A stretch of DNA of 64,000 nucleotides from Lolium rigidum (Eukaryota > Streptophyta > Magnoliopsida > Poales > Poaceae), in assembly GCF_022539505.1 (NCBI RefSeq), contig NC_061512.1, positions 248,698,510 through 248,762,509 on the forward strand, written 5' to 3'. Made by a program: the position numbers and the translations under genes. The notes under the pieces are model-generated. The model searched no databases and was not told the DNA's origin. It was given only the letters and a program-made list of their open reading frames with translations. Shown here one piece after another: positions 1 through 11,578 of the stretch; positions within the stretch are counted from its first letter, which is position 1; every line of letters starts with the position of its first letter.

Positions 1-1850
1 ATTCCGGAAGGAATTTCTTGCCTGGACGAGCCCAACTTGGACGAGGTATCGGCGGCTTCATTTTCTGCCCGCGGTACATGGTGAAACTCACATCCTTCAA
101 AGAATCCGGCAATCTTTTGCACATGAAACCGGTACAAAGCCATGTTTGCATCTTTTGCATCCCAAACTCCAGAACATTGTTGCACCACCAAGTCTGAATC
201 ACCATAACAAATGATCCGGTGCACTCCAACTTCCTTTGCCACCTTTAGCCCATGGATCAAAGCTTCGTACTCAGCGACATTGTTTGACGCCCTGAAGTGT
301 ATTTGCAGCACATACCTCAAGTGATCCCCCTTTGGTGAGGTGAGAACCACTCCGGCACCTAGACCCTCTTTGAGTTTGGATCCGTCAAAATGCAACTTCC
401 AGTAGTCTCGTTCCGGTTTTGGCGGCTTGTATTGCATCTCAGCCCAATCAACCAGGAAATCCGCCAAAGCTTGTGACTTGATGGCATCCCTTCTCTCATA
501 TGCCGGTACGTATGGAGATAGCTGAATTGCCCATTTTGCAATCCGTCCGCTGGCGTCTTTGTTGCCTATGATCTCCGAGATGGGTGCTTCACTCACCACT
601 TTCATCGGATGCTCTTCGAAGTAGTGCTTGAGCTTTGTGGCGGCCATGAACACGCCGTAGGTCATTTTCTGGAAGTGCGGGTAGTTTTGCTTTGAGGAGG
701 AGAGCACCTCGCTCAAGTAGTATACCGGCCTTTGCACGGTTTTTCCTTCCTCATCTCGTTCTACCACAACCACAACACTTACCACCCGGTTTGTTGCTGC
801 TATGTAAAGCAACATGGGTTCCCTCTCCGAAGGTGAAGCCAGTACAGGAGCTGTCGCGAGCATGTTTTTTAGCTCTTTGAAAGCTGCATCTGCCTGGGGT
901 GTCCAAACAAAAGTATCCGATTTTCTCATTAGGGCGTAGAGAGGTAAGGCCTTCTCCCCCAACCGTCTGATAAACCGGCTCAACGATGCCAAGCTACCGG
1001 TAAACTTTTGGACATCTTTTAGTTCCTGAGGTACAGTCATTCTCTCAATTGCTCGAATTTTTACCGGGTTCACTTCTATACCGCGGCTAGATACCAAGAA
1101 ACCGAGAATTTTCCCGGCTGGCACACCAAAGGTGCATTTTGCCGGATTGAGTTTCATCCGGAACCTTCTCAGGTTGTCAAATGTTTGCCTCAGATCATCG
1201 ATCAAGGTCTCTTTTACCTTAGTTTTTATCACAACATCGTCCACATAGACATGTACGTTTTTGCCGATCTGACCGAACAAGCATTTTTGCATACAGCGCT
1301 GGTATGTTGCGCCGGCATTCCTCAAACCAAAAGGCATAGTGACATAGCAATAAGCCCTGTTCGGGGTAATGAACGCAGTTTTTATTTGATCTTCCTTTTT
1401 CAAGGGAATTTGGTGGAATCCGGAATAAGCATCCAGAAAAGACAACAGTTCACAACCAGCAGTGGAATCGATCACTTGATCAATCCTAGGTAAAGGGAAA
1501 GGATCTTTAGGGCAAGCCTTGTTCAGGTTGGTGTAGTCGATGCACATGCGCCACACCTTTGGAGCTTTGGGTTCCTCTTCTTTTTTCTTCTCGACCAGCA
1601 CCGGATTGGCTAGCCACTCGGTATGCAGTACTTCCACAATGAAACCGGCAACCAGCAACTTTGTCACTTCTTCTCCAATGATCTTTCTCCTATCTTTAGC
1701 GAACCGGCGCAAGGGCTGCCTTACCGGCTTTGCATCCTTCCGGACATTTAGAGAGTGCTCAGCCAGCTCCCTCGGAACACCCACCAAGTCATTAGTAGAC
1801 CAGGCAAAGATATTCCGATTCTCACGGAGGAAGCTGACGAGCGCGCTTTC
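1..1850 (-). CDS. Element D pol: reverse transcriptase and RNase H, 3'-partial
   Basis: This is one open frame of about 616 codons with no stop, running off the window edge; I checked every in-frame triplet. It starts just after an in-frame UAG with residues ESALVSFLREN. The RT catalytic box reads YVDDVV (codons at about 1231-1247), preceded by the conserved TMPFGL-type segment. Further on comes the RNase H connection (QRPVYYLSEVLS-like) and a second RNase H-type motif HFDGSK near 375-390, as in Tat-type elements. It would copy element RNA into DNA in virus-like particles. Integrase should follow to the left. There is no ATG at the start, so expression would need readthrough or splicing across the UAG. 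Confidence 0.88.
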
Positions 1851-1853
1851 CTA
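1851..1853 (-). other. In-frame UAG between protease and RT of element D
   Basis: The codon series reads ...LSEA, UAG, ESALV.... The surrounding bases on the minus strand, GCATAGGAAAGCG and onward, match element B at 58736-58757 for 22 nt. Upstream and downstream are in the same frame. A shared stop at the same codon in two diverged elements argues against random nonsense mutation. Readthrough or splicing is the likely role, by inference. Confidence 0.75.
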
Positions 1854-4800
1854 TGCCTCACTCAGCCCGGCACCGATACGAACGGTACGTTCTGGGTAAG
1901 CTGGGTCCAGCACGATATCGTTTGTTTCTTTTGTCGGCTTGAATGCCGGTGTGCCCAAATTTCCACTCATGGCCGCTAAGCTCAGCTGCGAGGATTGAGC
2001 CAGCGCCACAGCGGTTTGCATTCTTCTCTTTTCCTCTGCTATCACCAGCGATTCTGCCAGGTTCGATCCAGCGGAAGCAGTTTCCAGTGAGATCTTGTAG
2101 TTTCCCACCACATTTAAGGGTCCACGAGTGTAACATCCCTGTTTTGTTAAACCCTAATTAGGATTTGTTTATGCATTCATGAGCATCATATAAATGCATT
2201 AATAAAAATTTGCAAATAAATTAAAGTTGAAACCCTAACTCCCATGTACTTTCTCTATTTTGAAATGGTTTCAAACTTACAAAATAGTGTTATGTGGTCT
2301 CTCTCCTATATTTAAGAAGGCCACAAAATAGTTATGCAAAGTCTGGAGATATTTTGTAGGGTTTCAAAAGTGTTCAAAACATAAAATACAATTGAATTTG
2401 GCTATGTTTCAAGTTTTCCTGGAAATCTCCAAAAGCCAGGGGCTTTGGGCAAAATGCCCCTTGTCTTCTTCCTCGCACAGGCAGGCACCTGCGTGCCCTG
2501 CCCTGCGCGCCCGACGCGGCCACCTCCTGCTCGCCTCCTCGACGAGGAGACGTCATGGGGTCTCTCCCCTGCACGCCACTCCCTCGACCCTATCCTCCCC
2601 ACCCTCACGCTGTCTCTCCCTCTCTTTCTCCTCACCCCGAACCAAACCCTAACCTCCCAGACGCCGTCGGCCGCCGCCTCGCGCCGCCGCTACGGCCATC
2701 CCCAGGACACGCCGCCGGCACCATTAGAAGCGCCTCGTCGCCCTCTCCATCCCTGCAAAATGAATCGGCCCGAGTCATCATGAATCGCCGCCACCATGCG
2801 GTCACCCGCGCTCGTGCGCGTCCGCCGCGCCAAACAACGCATCCAGGCGAGCCCTGGAACGGCCGCTCTGCTCGCCGCCGGCGCCGGGCCGCCGTGGTCA
2901 ACCACCGGCGGTTGACTCCGGTGGGCCCCGGCTGTCAGGCATTTTCTTTTTTATTTTCGTTTTTGTTTTATCATTTCTGTAAATGAATAAAACTATGACA
3001 GGTGGGACCATCCGTCAGATATTTAATATTTTCGTAAATATTTAGGAAAAGAAGAAAACCCTGACAGTGGGTCCATGTCTGTCAGAATTTTAACATTTTC
3101 CAGAAATTCCAGAATTTGGTTAAACCTTGTTTAATTCATAACTATTTCTTTTTAAATCAGAAAAATGTGTATAATATATCAAAATCTTCAGAAAAATGAG
3201 ATCTACACTTTAGTATCATAAGCATGCATTGTTAAACAACTTTGAACCCTGTCTTTAATAGAAGAACAAATGAACCCTTTTCTTTAATATGCGGGGTTTA
3301 TGGAATTGCAAAGTATTATGCATTCCAACCCTATTTAAATTGATGAGCATGTTATAGGATTAATTTCATTACTATTAACATGTCATATCATCATCCCTGA
3401 GTGTGCATTGCATTATGCCATGTATTGAATGTTATTTCTCTATTTCTAGTGGTTGCTTCTTCGCGATCGATAGAGCAAGTGCCCGAGACGATGAAGGTCG
3501 ACAACGACGCAAGTCAATACTTGTACATCGACGAACAACTCAAGCATGGGATCCCCGAAGATCCATATTGGTTTATCAGGGACAAAGGCAAGCCCTAGCC
3601 TGGTTCATATATGAATTTAAAATGCTTTTAATTCTGGTTCCTACATATTGCATGCGATTCAACTGTCCTTTATCGATAGGTAGAATTATCCTATCTGTTG
3701 CATGTCCTACCTTTGTAGCCTCAAATCCCTGATCCACTGCTCCTAGCATAACTAGGTTTGGCATGTGTGCATCGCTAGAGCCTTTATATCTTTATGCTTA
3801 GCCATGCTTAGTATGTTACGCTTCTACTCCGGTCTTCGGACTGGAGTCTTACAATGAAATGAAATTAGCATGACAGTTGACGTGGTAAGTGTAGAGATGT
3901 TGTTAAAATATGACTAAAGGCTCAGACGAGAGGCCACATTGGGCTGTGGTGGGTTGTTTCGTTTCTGCCGACCCTAGGAACCGAGTTCTCGCCTCTTGAA
4001 CCAAGACTGAGCGTACAACCACATGAGGCCCTATTATGGTACCCTCTCGACTCACTAACTTTCCTAGTAGATTCCATGAGTCACATAGTTTGCGCGTTAT
4101 TTGGACATATGCATCGAAAATGTTTGTGAAAAGGTGCGTAGCATACAGGTAGGTAAGCGTGACCGTGGTGGCTGGGGTTAGAGTCCCTGGGGAAACCCAC
4201 CTCGCCTCACATCGTTAAGGACCGACTTCGGGACTTGACCCGTTACGGCGGAACAATCCTTAGCACGTGACTCATAGTCTCAGCGACAGCAAGGTAAAGG
4301 TCGTGGTCAACCACTCTCTGTCGGCTTTCCAAGGAAGAGAGCTAATGTTCTGGCACTAAGAATCGGTTGGCACGTGTGGATAAAATTGTGCACCCCTGCA
4401 GGGTTAAATCTTTTCGAAAAGCCGTGTCCACGGTTACATACGACTTGGGATTGGATTCTGTGATCATAGACAACTTTAACCTGATCGTAAAACTTGACAA
4501 CCAATGTGTGTTTATGGATACCTTCTCCGGGTTGTTGAGGGGGTGATCGAGGATAGTGGTTCGAGATGATGAGGATTTGGTGGATACAATATGATGATCA
4601 ATAGAGCTAGGGATATTGCTCTCTTATCCCCTTTTAAAAGGTTCTGAATAGTCGAGCTTCTTATCTCTCTTGTCTTACAAAGGAAAACTGGCTTTACGCA
4701 AAAAAAGCTCCACAGAAAGCCCGCATACCCGCTTTGCTAAAAGGTTGTACTAAGTCTTGCTGAGTCCCTGTACTCAGCTTTGCATGCTTTTGTTTCAGAA

Positions 4801-5940
4801 GAAGTCGCTCCAACAGATGGTGGTCTATGTCAACATCGACGAGTAGCTTGGGGTTCCCAGGTGGCAGCCTGGAATCTATGGGCTGGGACGTCACCGTTAT
4901 GCTCCTGGCCTCTTAGGCCTTTTGCTATCTTGCTATGTCTAATAGCATAACTTCGCTTTCGTTGATTGATGTATGTCAGGTCAGTGACCTCTGCTTGTAA
5001 TACTTTGGTTCTTCGCTCAGTTATGAGCTTGTATTACTTCTTTGAGTCGTAGAGTCACTGTTGTGTTACCGATTCTCTCACTGTAGTCTCTCGAGCTCTA
5101 GGTTAGGCTTATGTCAGACAAAGATCTGGTATTTTTCTAACCCTGATCCCGGGGGTGCCACAACGAGGTGCCGGCATCTTCATCTTGAGATAGGCCGTAT
5201 GAGTTGTGGCCATGAACGCCGCCAATGGCGGTCTTCCTAGCAATGCATGGTAAGGACTGTCTAGGTCCACCACTTCGAACAAAATGTTTTCAACCCGGCA
5301 GTTGTCACGTCCCCCGAATGACACATCCACCCGGACTTTTCCCACGGGCGCGCAAGACAAGCCCGGAACGATTCCGTGGAACGTTGTGTGAGTTGGCTGT
5401 AGCATGTTTTCTGTTATCCCCAGTGTATGCATTGTATGCCGGTACATGATATTTATGCTGCTTCCATTGTCTATCAGCACTTTACTGAACTTGACTCGAG
5501 TCGTTGGCCCATGCATGATTGGGTCCACGACAAGAGCGTAGCCACCTGGGTTTGGCATAATCTTAGGGTGATCCTTGAATGACCAGGTAATTTCCTGATC
5601 TGGCCACAGCATGTATTTTGGAACTGCCGGCATTACCGCGTTCACTTCCATGGAACGACGATGCATGCTCTGCCTGTCGGTTGGCTCCGTAACGAACACA
5701 ACGCAGCACAAGTGCCGGTCCTTGGAAACATTCCGGCCTAATGGTGCCGGCGGTGGCGGTTGGCCATTGCCGTCTTCCACCTGATGAACTTGTTGGTGCT
5801 GCTGCCGGTCTGGCTGAGGCTGTACCGGTAAAGCGTTTGCTCCGGTAAGTGGCGGTGGCGGTGGTAGTTGTTGTCGCAAGATGTCTTGCATGGTGGTAGC
5901 AACGTAGAACAGCCTTGCGCGTGCGCATCTTTTACCGCAC
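1854..5940 (-). pseudogene. Element D protease region, split by a solo LTR
   Basis: The aspartic protease lies at 5168-5940, with active-site-like residues LIDNGSS near 5460-5478 (most relatives have DGGSS) and the second-half signature YHALLGRP near 5208-5232. The frame then meets the solo LTR. Its remaining part, 1854-2123, resumes in exactly the same frame after the 5-bp target duplication is subtracted, and ends at the UAG. The upstream border with gag needs a frameshift near 5940. It would process the gag-pol polyprotein, but this copy is disrupted. The replacement of the second active-site residue (G to N) may itself impair it. Confidence 0.8.
2129..5162. mobile_element. Solo LTR, 3034 bp, inserted in element D protease
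   Basis: The insertion begins TGTAACATCCC, ends GGGGTGCCACA, and is flanked by the perfect 5-bp duplication ACGAG (2124-2128 and 5163-5167). TG...CA termini plus 5-bp duplication are the hallmark of LTR-retrotransposon integration. No primer binding site, internal coding region or second LTR copy is visible, so a solo LTR from LTR-LTR recombination is the simplest reading. It holds a CpG-rich stretch at about 2450-2940 and is otherwise AT-rich. The short ORFs inside show no recognisable protein. Confidence 0.82.
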
Positions 5941-7066
5941 CTCTCAACATCAAGTACTTGGTCCAGGAACAATCTTTTGTCAAATGGTTAGTCGGCTTAG
6001 CCGGATTCGGAGTGTGCCACCGGCATGGTTGTTCCATTGCCGATTCCATGGTATATTTTGCATGTTCTTGCCAATTCTTTTTCTCTCCCCACGACTTCTT
6101 TTCAACCCATTGTTTCTTAGGACCCGCCCATGGCTGCGATCCGGTTTTTTGCCTGTGGCTTCCGCTGGGGCCGGAATGCTCCTGCACCGCGGCCACCTGT
6201 TGCGGACCATATATTCGATCCGGAAAATCTTCCCTTCTTTTGTTGTGCTGGTTATCCCGGTATTGATCTTGGCGTGGTTGGCTTGTTTGCGCCGGATCAG
6301 CTTGCACTGCCGGTTGCATTGGGTCTCCCAATACGTAGCTATTTGCCACCCGGATCATTTCTGCCAGAGTAGTTGGCATGTTTCTTTGCAACCTCTGCCA
6401 CAGCGGAGATCCTCTCCGGCATCCATGGCAAAACCAAGCAATTGCTTGCGCTTCTATTACCCCTTCACACGAATTCCTTGTTGAGTTCCACCGGGTCAAG
6501 AAATCCCGGTCTGTTTCATTAGGGCGCTGCAGGCATAGAGCGAGCTGCTGCGGTCTGTTTGGCCTCCGGTATGTACTGCTGAAGTTGCTCACAAAGACTT
6601 CCTCAAAATCTAGCCAACCATTGATGCTTCCCTTTGGCAAATTGTTAAGCCAAATCCGTGCCGGTCCCACTAAGAAGGACGGTATGATTCTCACGGCCCA
6701 ACGCCGGTTCCCTCCACCATTTGATGTTCCTCCGCCACCAGCGACGTAAACAGCCGTGACATAATCTACCAACCAATCTTCCGGCTTAGTTGTGCCATCG
6801 TATGTTTTTGTATCTCGGGGCAACTGAAAGTTGCGTACCGGTGGTTCTTCTCTAATGATCCGCGGACCAAAGCATGGCGGACCGGGCGGACCTTCACCTT
6901 CAATTATCTCAGAGAGGTGCACTCTGTCCAGCCTGTGCCTAGGATCCTGGCCTGGCAAGCACCTTTCTCCCACACGTTTCCCCAAAGGGTTCCGGTAGGC
7001 TCTGGTTCGTTCCACTCCGGAATCTTCTTCATCATATCTTACCGGTACCGCGGCTCTTGCCTGCCG
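5941..7066 (-). pseudogene. Element D gag (capsid) region, degenerate
   Basis: The translation shows a retrotransposon gag domain: TYDGTTKPEDWLVDY, then GPARIWLNNLP, then a FEEVFVSNF segment and RDFLTRWNS (about 6250-6830), followed by a basic linker and a C...H...C zinc-knuckle-like stretch ending KDCSW near 5990-6060. The open frame has no ATG at its front; its upstream continuation meets stops. A frame change near 5940 separates it from protease. Gag builds the virus-like particle. This copy could not make a full product. Confidence 0.8.
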
Positions 7067-8300
7067 CTACCTTGGTGGTGGCATCTCATCAACATAAGCT
7101 GCTCTGGACGCTCGATAATTTTGCCCGGTTTCTGCTCTACCGGCATATGCGTTCCCAGTGTAAGCTTCCCCGACATAGTCATCACCGGCATAGCCGTGAC
7201 CTGCCCTTTGATTTTTTCTTCCGGCCTCATACTGCTCGGCTTGTTGTTTTCCGGCAAGAACTGGATCATACACGGTCATCTGCCGCGCATTTCCCTCTTT
7301 TTATCTTCTCCTGTCCGGATGGGGGGACGATGCCTGCCCATGGGACTTGCTTCCGGCGTTTTTTTGTCGAACACACAGATTTTGACGCCGCAACTGCTTT
7401 GTTTACTCTAGCAAGCTCAGCATTTTGTTCCTGAATCATGTCAAGCAACTTCCTAACACAATCTTCTTGTTTTGCTAAAGCATCTCCGGTAAGCGAGTCA
7501 CACAGCTCTACAGCAGCCCTAGCAGCTTTTATGGTTTTATCCGGGCTACTGTACTTAGGTTTCTCTACGATGCTCAAAGATGCAGAGGTACTTTTGCCGG
7601 CAAGAACTTCCTTATGCAGATCCTAATCTAGATTGCGAGCTCTAAGCCGGTATTCCGGCACTCTAGCAGCCTGAGCGCTAACAGAAGTAAAGCCATGGGC
7701 AGCGTTATACTCACGTAGGGTTAGGTTCAGCTCGCGCTGTGCCCGGATGATGTCCGCGCCTCCGGAGAGCAGCTTCTTGCGTGTTGCCTCCAGCTCCGCC
7801 TGAGCCGCTGCCGGTTCGATGTTCTGTGCGATGGGCGTCGCCAGCACGTTCATCGCCGCTTGGAGAGGAGTCTCTGGTGGCGCTACAGATGCACTCGCAG
7901 CCCCTTGGTCGCGCTCAGTCGGCGGTTTGGCCGTGCGTGTGGACTTTGTTTGCCCAGCGCCTTCTCCAGCAGCTTCCTTGCCGGCGCCATCCACGCCAGC
8001 CATCATCACCTCCACACTGCCGGCGGCACGGCCTGCGCACATCCATCTTGGCGGATCCGGCGCCACCAGCACCGGCGAGAGGCACTGGCGCACAGGGACG
8101 GTCCCGAAGTAGACGCGGTGGCTGCCGAACTCGATGACGCGGCCGTTCTTGGGGAAGACACCGCCGTTGGCGAAGCAGTCCGCGTTGTCGTTGATGAAGT
8201 CCAGCGAGTAGATGCGCTGCACAAGCGCAGACACCACCCGCTCGCCGGAGACGTTGAGGAGGCCCGCCCGAATATGTACTCCAGCAAGCGCCGCTGCTGG
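7067..8300 (-). pseudogene. Element D gag leader region, broken
   Basis: The stretch after the primer binding site is open from about 8318 to 7626 (ending RARNLD and a UAG), then open again to 7266, then shifts frame to 7067. The protein is low in recognised domains: a part resembling the start of element A's gag (KNGRVIEFGSHRVYFGTV-like), then Ala/Glu-rich and helical segments. It is probably the N-terminal extension typical of long plant gypsy gag proteins. At least one nonsense codon and one frameshift make it non-functional. No ATG is clearly favoured. Confidence 0.65.
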
Positions 8301-8317
8301 CCCCACGGTGGGCGCCA
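8301..8317 (-). other. Primer binding site, element D
   Basis: Minus-strand sequence TGGCGCCCACCGTGGGG lies 2 nt (GT) inside the LTR end at 8320. The same 17 nt and the same 2-nt spacer occur in element A at 40545-40561. It is where a host tRNA primes minus-strand DNA synthesis. Confidence 0.85.
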
Positions 8318-8319
8318 AC

Positions 8320-9074
8320 TGTCATCGTGGTGAACAGACAGATGCCATAGGATGACTTAAGTTGGGGCCGAATGGGTGCTAGAGGATTCGGGGGAGGGTT
8401 TTGGTTATATGGGATAGATTTCCGGACGCTATCTAGATGAACTTGGCCTTGGCCAGAGGTAGAACAAGAAGAACACAAGGGCAGATTCACCTCTAGATCT
8501 CTCTATTTCTTGATCATACAAGGTTACATGTTTTCGTACATAAGGCTCGACGTGCCCGCGATGGGGTGTGCCCCCTCTCCTTATATAGGGGAGAGGGTGG
8601 CTTACAGGGGAAGAAACCCTAGGAAACCCTAATGGCATCTTTGACTAGACAAACTACTTTACAAAGCCTCTTTGGCTACCGGTGACGCCGGTATGCCTTT
8701 AATCAGGAGGAGTGACATCCTCCGGTACCTTTTACGTCATCATCTGCTTTTGCCTCAGAGCTTCGATTAAAGCTGAAGTGCTTCGCTCATCTTTGTCTCC
8801 TAGATCCTTAGAGAATCTTTGACCAGTCTTGCCGACGTGCTACAGTGTAGCCTGTACCGGTAATCCGGTGCCTTCTTAGCTCATTCCGGTATACCCTTCT
8901 GGGGATACCGGTATAGATTTACTTAGCCAAATGCTTAGCTTCACAGCCCGGAATGATCTTTAAACCGGTATCTTGATAGCTCAAACCATCCGGTTTGGCA
9001 TGCCTTTGGCCTACCGGGGGTCATCCCCCCAGCAAAGCTGCAAAGCTTTGTCGGGTTGTCGCTATGCTACTACA
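8320..9074 (-). repeat. 5' LTR of element D, 755 bp
   Basis: On the minus strand it runs from TGTAGTAGCATAG to CACGATGACA and is followed by the primer binding site. The partner LTR is outside the window, so the outer end is set only by the TG/CA rule and by the Harbinger insertion 5 bp beyond it. It contains many CCGGTA/TACCGG words, also frequent in the element's coding part. Confidence 0.75.
8581..8588 (-). promoter_or_regulatory. TATA box in element D LTR
   Basis: The minus strand reads CCTATATAAGG about 260 bp before the LTR end, in the position expected for the element's promoter. Confidence 0.6.
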
Positions 9075-9079
9075 ATTTA

Positions 9080-11575
9080 GAGCATCTCCAGTCGCGTCCC
9101 CCAAACCGTCTCCCCAAACCGTGCCGGATTAAGCGTTTGGGGGACGTGTTTTGTTCGTGCCGCGTTTGGGGGACGTCGCTCCCCAGCCGCATCCCCAAAC
9201 GTCGCTTCCAATCAGAAATTCAAATAGTTTGCGTTCAAAAGAGATTGTTACCGCCGAATTGTCGCAATCAGAGTAGCGGCGATCAAAGTACTGGGCGCGC
9301 GATCATATTACAGGCCGATGAAACAATTAGAAGAAGGGGAAGGGGTTGGGCGATGCAGACGCCGACGGTGCATCCTGATTCGACGTAGGCCCGTCGATCA
9401 CGATGAACTCGTCGCGATCTGCCCGATGTTGTGCATGCTCTGTCTGCTCCGTCGCCGACGCCGAGGCAGAGGCCAACGCAGGTGTAGCAGCAGATGTTGC
9501 GGTAGACGCGTCTGTCGGCTCTTGCTCCGAGGTTGGGGTTGATGCTGTTGCCGCTGTCTGGGCCGCCGCGGCGACCGCCGCCATTTTGGCTTCGATGTCG
9601 TCGAGGATCTAGCCTTTGAAGAAAGTTGTGCGCCGCCCGCGTCCGGGGAGAAATTCCCTCTGTCGACGCTCTCAACAGGGACATGTCGTCCCTGCGTTTC
9701 TTGAGCTCCAACTTCCCCTCTTGCCTCTTGAGCAGCTGCGCCCACCTTTCGTTGGCCTTTTTGTCGCGGGAGAGAAAGGTCGAGGAGACGTCGGCGAGGC
9801 ATTTCGTGATCAACGCCTGCGTCTTCTCAGATGACGCAGCGTCAGCCAAGGCGGCCTTAGCAGCCTTGTTGCCAGTAGGACGCCCTGCCGGCGTTGCCAG
9901 CGGCGCGTCCAGATCAATGACGTCTTTCCCCTTGGACAACGACAGGCGCATCAACTGTCATTTGTGGTTCATTTTGAGCTTGCTATAGCAATGCGTCAGC
10001 GTGAAAGTCTTGTGACCGTCCGAGTACCTCCGGTACAAATCCATGGCCTTGTCAAACTAACGAAAGGAAGCGCAATCATTTCATCGAACACAATGTAGGC
10101 GCTACAGATTATGCAAGAAAGAGTCGTACCAATTGGCTGATGTCGGCGCCGCTGTCGCCTCTGGTCACTAAGTCGTGATGGTACCCATGGAAGGAGTTCA
10201 CCGACGCCTGGATGATGGCCCATCGCGTCGACATTTCCTTTTGGCTCCTCTTCATAGTCACTTTGTTGTAGTCGCTGTTGATGAGCTTGCGCTCATCGAA
10301 CTCGGCCTTGATCCTCGCCCAATACTTCCCGTATTTTTGGTTGGCGCCGATGATGGAGTCATGGCTCACCGTCGCTCACGACTCGCACAGACATAGATAC
10401 TCCAAACCCGTCCACTTGGGGCCTCGTGTGCCCGACGCCTTCTTCTTCTTCGTCCTCGCGTCGTCTGCGTCTACCTCCACGAGATCATCCTCACCGGCAC
10501 CCTCCTCGTCCTCTTCCTCGCCACCCTCTTTGTCCTCGTCGTCGTCCTCCACCCCTCCTCTTCCTCCTCCTCCTCCTCACCCGCGTCCTCCTCCACCTCA
10601 GCACCGACGCCGTCAAATTCGAGCGGCCCCCTGCAGCCAGTGAACGGGGCGCCGTCCGGACCGGGTCCTGGCTCGCGCTGAGGCGCTTGCTCGTACGCCG
10701 GGGAGTAGAAGAGGTTGTTGGGGTTGATGCCGCCATGCGGCAGCGCATCCTAGTAGTGGGGCGACAAATTAGGCGTCACGCACCCGGGAGTGGCGGAGGG
10801 GCCGTCGTTGTAGAAGGCGGATGTCGACGGAGAGATCACTCCTGGAACATACGCCGGAACGGACGTACTCCATGGGCTCGCGTTGGTGGCGACGATACAC
10901 CCGGCCATTATGTGCTGGTGCTGGCGCGCCGCCAGAGCCTTCTTCTCCTGCTGAGCCGCCCTCCGTCCTTTCCGCTCCGACGTCGCCATCTTCCGACGCA
11001 GACAATCTTGGTGCCATTGATCATCGGTCCATCCTTCCGGCTCCTTCTTCGGAGCCGGCGCCTTCCGCGGCTCCGGGAAGGGCGATTTTGCCCCTTTCGT
11101 CTCATTGCCCGGCGGCTTCTTGGCCGCTTTCTTGGCCATCTTTTTGGGGGTTGTCGGCGGCGCCATGGAATGGGGAGAGGGTAGTGGCGGCAGGTGAACG
11201 GCGGGAGGGAGAAACGAATCGGCGGGATAGAAGAAATGAATCGGCGGCGGGAAATGTGTTGGGAGGCCAGAAATGCGCGGCGGGATAGGTGCGATGTGGC
11301 AGGAGGGGCGCGATTTGGTGGGAGTGGGAGACGAATTTTCCATGTGCCTCTGACGGCTCGGTCCCGCGTCGCTTCGGCTCGCTTTCCGTTGTGTCCGGCG
11401 TGCCCGGTGCGTCCCCTGTGGGACGGGGACGGGATCGGGGCGCCGGACACCGTATCGAGCCGCGCCGGACAAAAAATGGCTTTGGGGGACACGGCTGGAA
11501 GCGTTTTTTTGTCCGGCGCGTCCCAAATTAGTTTGGGAGACGGTTTGGGTTTGGGGATCGTGACTGGAGATGCTC
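9080..11575 (-). mobile_element. PIF/Harbinger-type element, ORF1 only, 2496 bp
   Basis: Terminal inverted repeats start GAGCATCTCCAGTC at both ends and stay similar for about 40 bp (CCCCCAAACCGTCTCC region). The flanks carry the 3-bp duplication TTA (9077-9079, 11576-11578), which is diagnostic of PIF/Harbinger. Inside, on the minus strand, is a broken Myb/SANT-like ORF1 gene. No DDE transposase is visible, so it is probably non-autonomous. It inserted immediately beside the end of element D's LTR. Confidence 0.88.
9327..11166 (-). pseudogene. Harbinger ORF1 (Myb/SANT-like, NAM-associated C-terminal domain), broken
   Basis: The ATG at 11166 opens a frame with a basic N-terminus (PKKMAKKAAKK) that ends after SPHY at 10750, where a Trp codon appears to have become UAG, since DALPHGGINPNN follows in frame. 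The SANT-like part (KWTGLEYLCLCES, KYGKYWARI, STRWAIIQ) lies at about 10130-10420, with another likely Trp-to-stop change near 10376. A probable intron follows (about 10056-10126). The part carrying GRPTGNKAAK and a charged helix (about 9620-9960) is like the No-apical-meristem-associated C-terminal domain. ORF1 partners the Harbinger transposase in DNA binding. Several stops make this copy dead. Confidence 0.78.
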
Positions 11576-11578
11576 TTA

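Larger units (their letters stand above)
1..9074 (-). mobile_element. Ty3/gypsy LTR retrotransposon D, partial (5' LTR to RNase H)
   Basis: Reading on the minus strand the order is 5' LTR (8320-9074), primer binding site, a gag leader region, gag, aspartic protease, reverse transcriptase and RNase H, which runs off the left edge. The 3' LTR and integrase lie outside the window. RT next to an RNase H with a DGS...E...D pattern, and no visible chromodomain, suggest the Tat branch of gypsy elements; this is inference. The element is split by a solo LTR at 2129-5162 with target duplication ACGAG. Gag is frameshifted and carries stops, but protease through RNase H shares one reading frame once the solo LTR is removed. 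Confidence 0.9.
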
